Of a DNA stretch of 8,200 nucleotides, positions 1-5,526 are shown in pieces. The notes beneath the pieces are model-generated. The model searched no databases and was not told where the DNA came from. It worked only from the letters and a program-made list of their open reading frames with translations. A program made the translations under genes and the position numbers. Positions within the stretch are counted from its first letter, which is position 1; every line of letters begins with the position of its first letter. Where the stretch lies: positions 1-8,200 of the forward strand of contig CANKNP010000243.1 of NCBI GenBank assembly GCA_947483545.1, written 5' to 3'. The DNA comes from Deltaproteobacteria bacterium. GTDB lineage: Bacteria; Myxococcota; UBA796; SXON01.

Positions 1-11
1 ACCCGCCCCGC

Positions 12-398
12 ATGAACTTCCGCGCCACCTGTATGACCCAAGGCGCCAGCGCGGTGCTCTTCGGCGCCGTCCTGCTCGTCCTCCCTGGCCCGTTGCTGCT
101 GCTCTTCGGCTTCGGCGGCCCGGATGTCGAGGTGGTCGGCCGAATCGCGGGCGGCATGATGCTCGCGCTGGGCGCCACGCTCCTCAGCGTGCGGGATGTT
201 GGTCCGGAGCTTCGCCTGCAGGTCTGCATCGGGAACGGGCTCTGCGACGTGGCGCTGACGGTGCTGCTCGCGCTCGCGACGCGAGACCACGTCGCAAACC
301 AGCTCGGCTACGCGCTCACCGCGATCTTCCTGGCCAACGCGCTGTCGTGGGGGATCGCCTCGCGGGACCGGGGCGCCCTGACGCGCGAAACGGGCTAA
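12..398 (+). CDS. Small four-helix integral membrane protein, unknown function
   Basis: A 128-residue protein dominated by hydrophobic segments at about residues 11-34, 43-60, 69-89 and 98-113, consistent with four inner-membrane helices joined by short loops. No catalytic motif is visible and I do not recognise the family; it has the look of small uncharacterised membrane proteins. The ATG at 12 has no obvious Shine-Dalgarno sequence, and the frame stays open from position 3 to the window edge, so the real start could lie upstream; a second ATG at 33 would still keep all four helices. It ends 8 bases before the next gene and probably shares its transcript. Coding is supported by hydrophobic helix periodicity and strong G/C at third positions. 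Function is unknown. Confidence 0.7.
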   Translation: MNFRATCMTQGASAVLFGAVLLVLPGPLLLLFGFGGPDVEVVGRIAGGMMLALGATLLSVRDVGPELRLQVCIGNGLCDVALTVLLALATRDHVANQLGYALTAIFLANALSWGIASRDRGALTRETG

Positions 399-406
399 GC
401 CGCCGC

Positions 407-817
407 ATGTTGCCCGGCCTCCTGCTCGTGTCCGCCGCGATGGCGGAGCCCGCTGCGTTCTCGCTGATGCCCTTCGGCGTGGACCTGTACCTTCGGAAAA
501 AGCCAGGCCGCGGGGTGCTTTATACGGTCACGCAGGCTGCGGGCCTCGCGACCGCCATCTATGGCACGATACAGAGCGACAAGGCCATCTTTGAGGAGGA
601 CGTCGAGGCGGGCATCCTGTGGAAGGTCGTGACCGCCAGCGGTGTGACCACGGGCGGCGCGTCGTACCTGATCTCGGTGGTGGATGGCTCCAACCTTCAC
701 ATGAAGGAGCAGACCGCCTGGCTTCAGGAGTGGGATCGCGATCGCCTGGCGCTGGCGCCCCCTCTGGGAGTGGAAACACCCTTCGCTGAGGTTGCCCGTG
801 CGAATCGAAGAGAGTGA
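407..817 (+). CDS. Small exported protein with two hydrophobic segments, unknown function
   Basis: From ATG 407 this is 136 residues. Residues 1-13 (MLPGLLLVSAAMA) look like a signal peptide with an A-M-A type cleavage site, although the n-region has no positive charge. A GTG start at 347 would add 20 residues ending in SRR, giving a more classical charged n-region but overlapping the previous gene by 52 bases; no other start codon lies between the two. After the signal come an S-L-M-P-F-G-V segment, a basic K-K-P-G-R-G turn and hydrophobic stretches at about 36-54 and 69-93, followed by a charged tail. The P-F-G then K-P-G-x-G layout recalls small deltaproteobacterial envelope proteins with paired hydrophobic segments, but I cannot name the family with confidence. 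Its stop lies one base before the ATG of the next gene, so the two are probably coupled. Confidence 0.65.
   Translation: MLPGLLLVSAAMAEPAAFSLMPFGVDLYLRKKPGRGVLYTVTQAAGLATAIYGTIQSDKAIFEEDVEAGILWKVVTASGVTTGGASYLISVVDGSNLHMKEQTAWLQEWDRDRLALAPPLGVETPFAEVARANRRE
787..791 (+). promoter_or_regulatory. Candidate Shine-Dalgarno that bears on the start of the CRP-fold gene
   Basis: TGAGG lies 6 bases before a GTG at 798, which is in frame with the cyclic-nucleotide-binding protein. Using it would add seven residues ahead of the ATG at 819 and overlap the previous gene by 20 bases. The ATG at 819 has its own purine run (AGAGAG, 809-814). I prefer 819 because the family usually begins right at the 'E-R-I-x-L-F-x-G-L' segment, but 798 cannot be excluded. 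Confidence 0.35.
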
Positions 818-818
818 G

Positions 819-1775
819 ATGGAGCGAATCGGCCTCTTCGAGGGTCTGACCACCGAAGAGCGCGCAGTCGCGAACGCGGGGCTGAAGCCCTACGTGATCG
901 GCGCGGGCGAGGAGCTCTTGCGCGAGGGGGAGGCCGATCGCAGCTTGCTCGTGGTCGTGGATGGCGAGCTGATGATCTCGCTCGGCGATGTCGAACTGGC
1001 CCGCGTCGGCATGGGCGACATTGTCGGAGAGATGGCGCTGTTCGGCACGTTCGATCGGCGCTCGGCGACGGTCACCACGACGGTCGGCCCCACCAAGCTC
1101 CTCATCCTCGACGAGGACGCATTGCGCTTTCTGCGCGTGCAGGGCAATCCGATGGTGCGGAACCTGGAAGCGTTCGCGCTGCGGGGCCTCTACCGCCGGG
1201 TGCAGGAGATGGAGGTGCGGATCGCCGATCTCACCGAGCCCGACCCGATCCCGGTACCGAGCCTGCTGGGCCGCATCGTCGGCGTGTTCGGCATGTCACC
1301 GGCGCCGGCCCCGATCGACGTGCTTCGGATCGTGCCGGGGTTCGCGAACCGAGAGGCGCAGTCGCTCCGCACCATCGCGGGTCGCCTCTCCGTCATGGGC
1401 GCGCCCAAGGGCAAGGCCATCACCACGCGTGGGGAGCCCATCGCGGGGGCCTACATGGTCGCCAACGGCAGCGTCGGCGTCTGGCACCCCGGCTCGGAGG
1501 GTGCCCCTGCTCCCGCCCGCGCCGCGGTCTTGGGCCCCGGCCACCTGTTCGGCCGCGTGGGCTCCACGCTGGAGCCGATCGCGACCACCTCCGTTGTCGC
1601 GCTTGAGCCTTCCTGGCTCGTGTTCTTTCCTTCGGAGGTGGCCGACGAGCTGGAGGACAGCACCGGGGTCGAGGGCGGCGCGTTCCGCCGTGGCATCATC
1701 GACGCGCTGGCCACCCAACTTCGCTTGATGAACGAGTTCTTCCTCTCGACGGTGCTCCGCAGCGCGGAAGAGTGA
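819..1775 (+). CDS. Protein with tandem cyclic-nucleotide-binding (CRP-fold) domains, no HTH
   Basis: A 318-residue protein from ATG 819. Domain 1 (about residues 5-105) is a typical cNMP-binding beta-roll. It opens with M-E-R-I-G-L-F-E-G-L and carries a good phosphate-binding cassette at 70-84, G-E-M-A-L-F-G followed by R-R-S-A-T, including the Glu and Arg that hold the ribose and cyclic phosphate in cAMP receptors. Residues 110-139 form a helix. Domain 2 (about 175-272) repeats the fold, but its cassette region around 240-258 lacks both the G-E and the R-S/T-A, so it probably does not bind nucleotide. There is no helix-turn-helix, so this is not a CRP-type transcription factor; a ligand-responsive regulatory or scaffold protein is more likely. 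It lies 19 bases upstream of the ABC permease, suggesting a role with that transporter. The fold call is firm; the ligand and partner are inferred. Confidence 0.85.
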   Translation: MERIGLFEGLTTEERAVANAGLKPYVIGAGEELLREGEADRSLLVVVDGELMISLGDVELARVGMGDIVGEMALFGTFDRRSATVTTTVGPTKLLILDEDALRFLRVQGNPMVRNLEAFALRGLYRRVQEMEVRIADLTEPDPIPVPSLLGRIVGVFGMSPAPAPIDVLRIVPGFANREAQSLRTIAGRLSVMGAPKGKAITTRGEPIAGAYMVANGSVGVWHPGSEGAPAPARAAVLGPGHLFGRVGSTLEPIATTSVVALEPSWLVFFPSEVADELEDSTGVEGGAFRRGIIDALATQLRLMNEFFLSTVLRSAEE

Positions 1776-1787
1776 ACGGGGTGGCGT

Positions 1788-1793
1788 AAGGGG
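1788..1793 (+). promoter_or_regulatory. Purine run before the ABC permease start
   Basis: AAGGGG sits only one base before the ATG at 1795 in the 19-base gap after the CRP-fold gene. The spacing is too short for an ideal ribosome binding site, so initiation may rely partly on readthrough of ribosomes from the upstream gene. No hairpin or T-run is present in the gap, which supports co-transcription. Confidence 0.35.
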
Positions 1794-1794
1794 C

Positions 1795-2568
1795 ATGCAG
1801 AACGTGTTGGCGATCTTTCGCCGGGAGCTCGGGGCGGCCTTCGACCAGCCGCTGGCCTACCTGCTCGTGCCGATCTACGGCATCCTCGTCGGCGGGTTCT
1901 CGCTCTGGTTCGACGATGTGTTCAGCAGCGGCGCGGCGTCGATGCGCAGCGTGTTCTTCTGGTCGGGGTTCTTCCTGCTGCTGATGGTGCCGGCGTTGAC
2001 GATGCGGGTGTTTGCTGAAGAGCGTCGGAGTGGCACGCTGGAGGTGCTGGCTACGCTCCCGATCTCGGAGTCCGAGGTTGTCCTTGGCAAGTTCCTTGGG
2101 GCCTTCGCGCTGGTCCTGCTGCTGATCGCGAGCACGTTCGGCTACCCGGTCATGCTCGCCTGGCTCTCGACCGAGGCCGGTGGCGACGGGTCTGCGCCCT
2201 TCCTGTTGCGCCTTTTCACCGAGTGCCGCCTCGACTGGGGTCCGGTGGTCGGCGGCTACCTGGGCCTTTGCCTCTTGGGCGCCGCGCTCACCGGCGTGGG
2301 CCTGGGCGCGAGCTCAAGCACATCCCAGCCGATCCTCGCGTTCCTCATCGCGCTCGCGTTGACGACGTTCCCCTACGTGCTCGGTTTGTTCCTCGACCGG
2401 GTGCCGACCCCGCTGCTGCCGCTCTTCCAGTACTTGAGCTTCGCCTACCACTTCGACAATCTGGCCCGCGGCGTCATCGACATCCGGGATCTGGTGTTCT
2501 GGGGCGGCATCACCGCACTCGGGCTGCACACCGCCGTCTGGATGCTCGAGCGGAGACGGCTCGGATGA
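1795..2568 (+). CDS. ABC-2 type transporter permease, GldF-like
   Basis: A 257-residue inner-membrane permease with about six hydrophobic segments (roughly 20-38, 52-71, 100-124, 148-172, 178-200, 233-251). The diagnostic ABC-2 coupling element is clear at 70-103: M-R-V-F-A-E-E-R-R-S-G-T-L-E followed by L-P-I-S-E and L-G-K-F, the signature of the GldF/NosY/CcmB-like permease group. The segment near 218-235 (H-F-D-N-L-A-R-G-V-I-D) is also typical of GldF-like permeases. Family knowledge: these pair with an ATP-binding subunit (GldA-like) and a GldG-like auxiliary protein; in Bacteroidota they support gliding, while in other phyla the substrate is unknown. The stop codon overlaps the ATG of the GldG-like gene (ATGA), indicating coupling. 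No ATPase subunit is adjacent in this window. Length is normal for the family. Confidence 0.93.
   Translation: MQNVLAIFRRELGAAFDQPLAYLLVPIYGILVGGFSLWFDDVFSSGAASMRSVFFWSGFFLLLMVPALTMRVFAEERRSGTLEVLATLPISESEVVLGKFLGAFALVLLLIASTFGYPVMLAWLSTEAGGDGSAPFLLRLFTECRLDWGPVVGGYLGLCLLGAALTGVGLGASSSTSQPILAFLIALALTTFPYVLGLFLDRVPTPLLPLFQYLSFAYHFDNLARGVIDIRDLVFWGGITALGLHTAVWMLERRRLG
2551..2556 (+). promoter_or_regulatory. Shine-Dalgarno fixing the GldG-like start
   Basis: CGGAGA ends 8 bases before the ATG at 2565, inside the last codons of the permease. Together with the ATGA overlap at 2565-2568 it supports this start over longer in-frame extensions reaching back to 2223, which would only be a shadow of the permease coding region. 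Confidence 0.6.
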
Positions 2569-4187
2569 CCCCGCGGCTCAACCTGCTCTTGAACAGCCAC
2601 GCGCAGATGGTGCTGACCGTCCTCATCGTGCTGCTGGCGAACGGGCTCGCAGCGTTCCACGTGGCACGTGTGGACCTGTCCCAGGAGCGGCTGTACACGC
2701 TGGACGAAGCCTCCAAGCAGATCGTGCAGAAGATGGACCGCCCGATCGTCGCGCGGGTGTACTTCACCCAGGGGTTGGGCGCCCCGTACCAGAACCACAA
2801 GCAATTCGTCGTGGACAAGCTTGGCGAGTTTGCGGCGTACACCCGCGGGCGCATGACCGTCGAGGTCGCCGATCCCGCCGATGATCCCGATGTGGCGGCC
2901 AAAGCCGCAGGGTTCGGGCTCCAGCAGCTCGACTACACGTTCCGGGAGCAGGACCGCGCCGAGCTCCGCAAGATCTGGATGGGCGTCGTGCTCCTGTACG
3001 GGGACCGCCAGGAGGTCTTGCCGGCGTTGAAGGACTTGAACACGCTGGAGTGTGACCTCGCCGCGGCGTTCCAACGCCTTTCGATGAAGCGCGAGGATGT
3101 GAAAACCCTCGGCTGGGCTATCGGCGATGGCGAGCCTGACTACCAGACCGAGCAGGGGCCCCTCCGCACGCTCGCGAGCCAGCTCAGCCGCAAGTTCATC
3201 CTGAAGCAGATTCCGCTCGGCGGGGCCGGCAGCATCCCCGAGGATGTCGATGCCCTCTTGATCGTCGGGCCTCAGCGCGCGTTGAGCGAGCGGGGCCTCT
3301 ACCAGCTCGACCAGTTCGTGATGCGCGGCGGGGCGCTCGCCGCGTTCGTGACGAACACGCGGCCGGATCTTCGCGCGATGCGGCCCCAGCGGGTGTCCAG
3401 CGGGCTCGATCCGCTGCTCGGCAGCTTCGGCGTGAAGGTGAACCGGGATCTGGTCCTGGACCGCGTCAAGAACGGGCAGATGCGCTTTCCGGTGAAAGCC
3501 GGCGGCGGGAGCGGCTACCGCGACGTGAACTACCCGCTGATCCCGAAGTCGATCACGCTCTCGCGCACAAGCGTGATGGTGGGTGGCGTCGATGCGCTCT
3601 TGTTCCCGTTCGCCTCGACCCTGACAGTGTCCGAGACCCTCCCCATCGGCGTGACCGCCGAGGTGATCGCACAATCGAGCGATGCCTCCGGCGTGGTCGG
3701 CATGTTGGAGACCCTCGACCCGACGAAGATCCAGAACGTGCTCTCGAGCGAGAAGCGCGGGCCGTTCCCTCTGCTCGTCGCGATGACCGGGCCTTTTCGC
3801 TCGTTCTTCGAGTCCCGGCCAGTGCCCCCGCCGGACCCCGACGCACCCTCGGTGACCAGCGCCGATCCCAACGATGACGGCGCGCCACCCGTCGAGGACC
3901 CGCAGCGCATCGAGGGCGTGAACACCCGCATGGTCATCTCGGGCTCCGCGGACTTCGTCGCAAACAACCCTCGCTTCATGGAGAACCTCGCCGATTGGCT
4001 CGTCGCGGACGAGGCGCTGCTTGGGATCCGGGGCAAGACCGCGTCGATCCCAGAGCTCAACGCGACGACGCGCGGCGAACAAGGGGCGTGGAAGGCCGCG
4101 CAATTGCTCTGGGCGCCGCTGCTGCTGCTCGCGTTCGGGGCGGTCCGGTACCGTCGCCGGGCCCGCGCGACGAAGGCGGAGGCATGA
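2565..4187 (+). CDS. GldG-family ABC transporter auxiliary protein
   Basis: A 540-residue protein with one N-terminal membrane helix (about 13-33), a long extracytoplasmic region and a second helix near the C-terminus (about 514-528) followed by a basic R-Y-R-R-R-A-R tail, the topology expected of GldG-type proteins. Family hallmarks are visible: D-L-S-Q-E-R-L-Y-T-L-D just after helix 1 (37-47), the G-P-Q-R-A-L-S-E-R-G segment (235-244) leading into a Q-L-D-Q-F-V-M-R-G-G helix-turn, and the S-G-S-A-D-F-V-A-N-N region (459-468) with the downstream N-L-A-D-W-L. Residues 419-446 form a proline- and aspartate-rich linker. This matches the ABC_transp_aux type of domain. It is translationally coupled to the permease (ATGA, 2565-2568) and to the DUF4340 gene (ATGA, 4184-4187). 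Its probable role is a periplasmic-side partner of the permease; the substrate is unknown. Confidence 0.92.
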   Translation: MTPRLNLLLNSHAQMVLTVLIVLLANGLAAFHVARVDLSQERLYTLDEASKQIVQKMDRPIVARVYFTQGLGAPYQNHKQFVVDKLGEFAAYTRGRMTVEVADPADDPDVAAKAAGFGLQQLDYTFREQDRAELRKIWMGVVLLYGDRQEVLPALKDLNTLECDLAAAFQRLSMKREDVKTLGWAIGDGEPDYQTEQGPLRTLASQLSRKFILKQIPLGGAGSIPEDVDALLIVGPQRALSERGLYQLDQFVMRGGALAAFVTNTRPDLRAMRPQRVSSGLDPLLGSFGVKVNRDLVLDRVKNGQMRFPVKAGGGSGYRDVNYPLIPKSITLSRTSVMVGGVDALLFPFASTLTVSETLPIGVTAEVIAQSSDASGVVGMLETLDPTKIQNVLSSEKRGPFPLLVAMTGPFRSFFESRPVPPPDPDAPSVTSADPNDDGAPPVEDPQRIEGVNTRMVISGSADFVANNPRFMENLADWLVADEALLGIRGKTASIPELNATTRGEQGAWKAAQLLWAPLLLLAFGAVRYRRRARATKAEA

Positions 4188-5491
4188 AGGTCCAGGGCAA
4201 GACCTGGGTGCTCCTCGCGTTGGCCGGGGCCCTCGGCGTGGCGAACGCGTGGACGGCCTCACCCGTGGCCCAGGAGGCCGAGCTCCCGGCGTTGCCCGCG
4301 GTCATCCCGGACGACGTCACGAAGATCGTCATCTCCTCGCCTATCGACCGACTCGAGCTGCGGCGTACCGCGTTCGAGCGTGGAAAACCTGAGGCCGAAC
4401 GCTGGCAGATCATCGCGCCCTTGGACTACCCGGCGGATGTCGCCCAGGTGCGCGCGCTCCTGCGGATTTACGGGCTTGGCGTGCCGATGGACATGCGGCT
4501 CGACTCGGGCAACCTCAAGGACTACCAGTTGGAGGACCAGGACGCGAAGGTGGTCGAGCTGTACACCACCGCGGAGGCGCCTGCGCTGCAGGTGATCGTG
4601 GGGCGGACCGTCGGACCGTCCACCTCGTTCGTGCGGCTGCCGGGCACCGAAGAGGTGTACCGGGCCGCGGTCGGACCCCGCCAACGCTACGACCAGCCCG
4701 CCGCAGATTGGCGCGACAAGGTGGTGTTGGACGTGGATCGGGACGCGGTGACGGGGCTGACGGTCACGAACCCGGACGGCACGCTCGGATTTCAGCGGAG
4801 CGGTGAGAAGTGGGGCTTTGCTGAGGCGAGCACGCTCCCGGTCGATTCGCCGACCGTGCAGTCGGTGGCCCGCGCGCTCTCCAGGATCCGCGCGGGCGAG
4901 ATCCACGGGCCGAGCTTTCCAGGCGGGTTTGAAAACCCTCTCGCGACCGCGGTGTTGACCACCCCTAGCGAGCGTCACACGCTGGCGCTCGGCTCCGAAT
5001 CGGACGACAAGCGCGCGTACCTGCGGGTGGATGACCGGCCCGAGGTGTTCACTGTGAGCGCCGAGATCGGCCGAATGTTGCTCCAGCCGGCCCACGCCTA
5101 TCGGGATCGCACGCTGTTTCGCTTCGAGGCCAAGGATGTGCGTGTGCTCTCGCTCACTGAGGGTGCGCTCACCATCGTGCTCGCGAGATCCGACGCAGGT
5201 TGGGAGGTCCGCCAGCCCGCGAACATGGACGTAGACCCAAAGCTCGCCGATGCGCTCGCTGTCGCGCTCTCAGAGCTGCGGGCGAGCGGCATCCCGGCGG
5301 AGGGGGGCTTTCAGGGCGCGACCGGGCGCCTGGTGGTGACCCTCCCAGATGGAGCGGAGCAGGTGCTGGAGCTCGGCGTCACGGAAAAGGACGAAGCGGG
5401 GCGGCAAGTTGTGCGGGTGCGGTTGGGGGGGCAGGTGGTTTGGTTGAAAGCGCAGACGTTGGGGGAGATCGAGCGGGTGTTCGGGAGGTGA
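4184..5491 (+). CDS. DUF4340-domain envelope protein with three repeated modules
   Basis: A 435-residue protein with an N-terminal hydrophobic segment (about 6-22) after a short basic start (M-K-V-Q-G-K), acting as a signal anchor or uncleaved signal. The rest is soluble, probably periplasmic. The DUF4340 pattern occurs three times: a beta segment (V-T-K-I at 45, V-T-G-L at 189, V-R-V-L at 319), then a W-centred strand (E-R-W at 72-74, E-K-W at 208-210, A-G-W at 338-340), a proline and a short helix with the V-x-x-L-L or V-x-x-V-A pattern, then strands ending in I-V-G, L-A-L-G or L-E-L-G. The start at 4184 overlaps the GldG-like stop and is preceded by AAGG (4173-4176) and GGAGG (4178-4182). 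Family knowledge: DUF4340 genes commonly follow GldG-like genes. The biochemical role is unknown; the operon suggests it completes the envelope complex. The last 30 codons are unusually rich in G runs and TTG leucine codons. Confidence 0.9.
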   Translation: MKVQGKTWVLLALAGALGVANAWTASPVAQEAELPALPAVIPDDVTKIVISSPIDRLELRRTAFERGKPEAERWQIIAPLDYPADVAQVRALLRIYGLGVPMDMRLDSGNLKDYQLEDQDAKVVELYTTAEAPALQVIVGRTVGPSTSFVRLPGTEEVYRAAVGPRQRYDQPAADWRDKVVLDVDRDAVTGLTVTNPDGTLGFQRSGEKWGFAEASTLPVDSPTVQSVARALSRIRAGEIHGPSFPGGFENPLATAVLTTPSERHTLALGSESDDKRAYLRVDDRPEVFTVSAEIGRMLLQPAHAYRDRTLFRFEAKDVRVLSLTEGALTIVLARSDAGWEVRQPANMDVDPKLADALAVALSELRASGIPAEGGFQGATGRLVVTLPDGAEQVLELGVTEKDEAGRQVVRVRLGGQVVWLKAQTLGEIERVFGR

Positions 5492-5526
5492 TCGCGCTGG
5501 TTACATGACCTTCCCCTGGGGTCACC
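5492..5526 (+). other. 35-base gap between the transporter operon and the ATPase module
   Basis: This is the longest non-coding gap between genes in the window. It contains CCCC-T-GGGG (5513-5521), whose one-base loop is too tight for a stable terminator and which is not followed by a T-run. GGTGA at 5487-5491 and TCACC at 5522-5526 are complementary and could close a weak long-range stem across the gap. GGGG at 5518-5521 lies 5 bases before the ATPase ATG and is the only candidate ribosome binding site. No convincing -35/-10 pair is visible. Confidence 0.5.

Noticed and set aside
988..1728. Alternative + frame of 246 residues inside the CRP-fold gene
   Set aside because: Ser/Arg/Ala/Trp-rich out-of-frame translation typical of high-GC shadow frames; the cNMP-binding fold is clear in the other frame.
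2445..4262. 605-residue antisense open frame opposite the GldG-like gene
   Set aside because: It exactly shadows a well-recognised family protein. Its translation is rich in Arg, His, Gly and Ala without domain motifs, as expected from the opposite strand of a high-GC gene.
4604..4619. Two tandem copies of CGGACCGT
   Set aside because: Only two 8-base copies within coding sequence; the reading frame is undisturbed, and this is likely chance in G+C-rich DNA.
5513..5521. CCCC-T-GGGG palindrome in the gap before the ATPase as a terminator
   Set aside because: The one-base loop cannot form a proper hairpin and no T-run follows; the GGGG part is better explained as a ribosome binding site.
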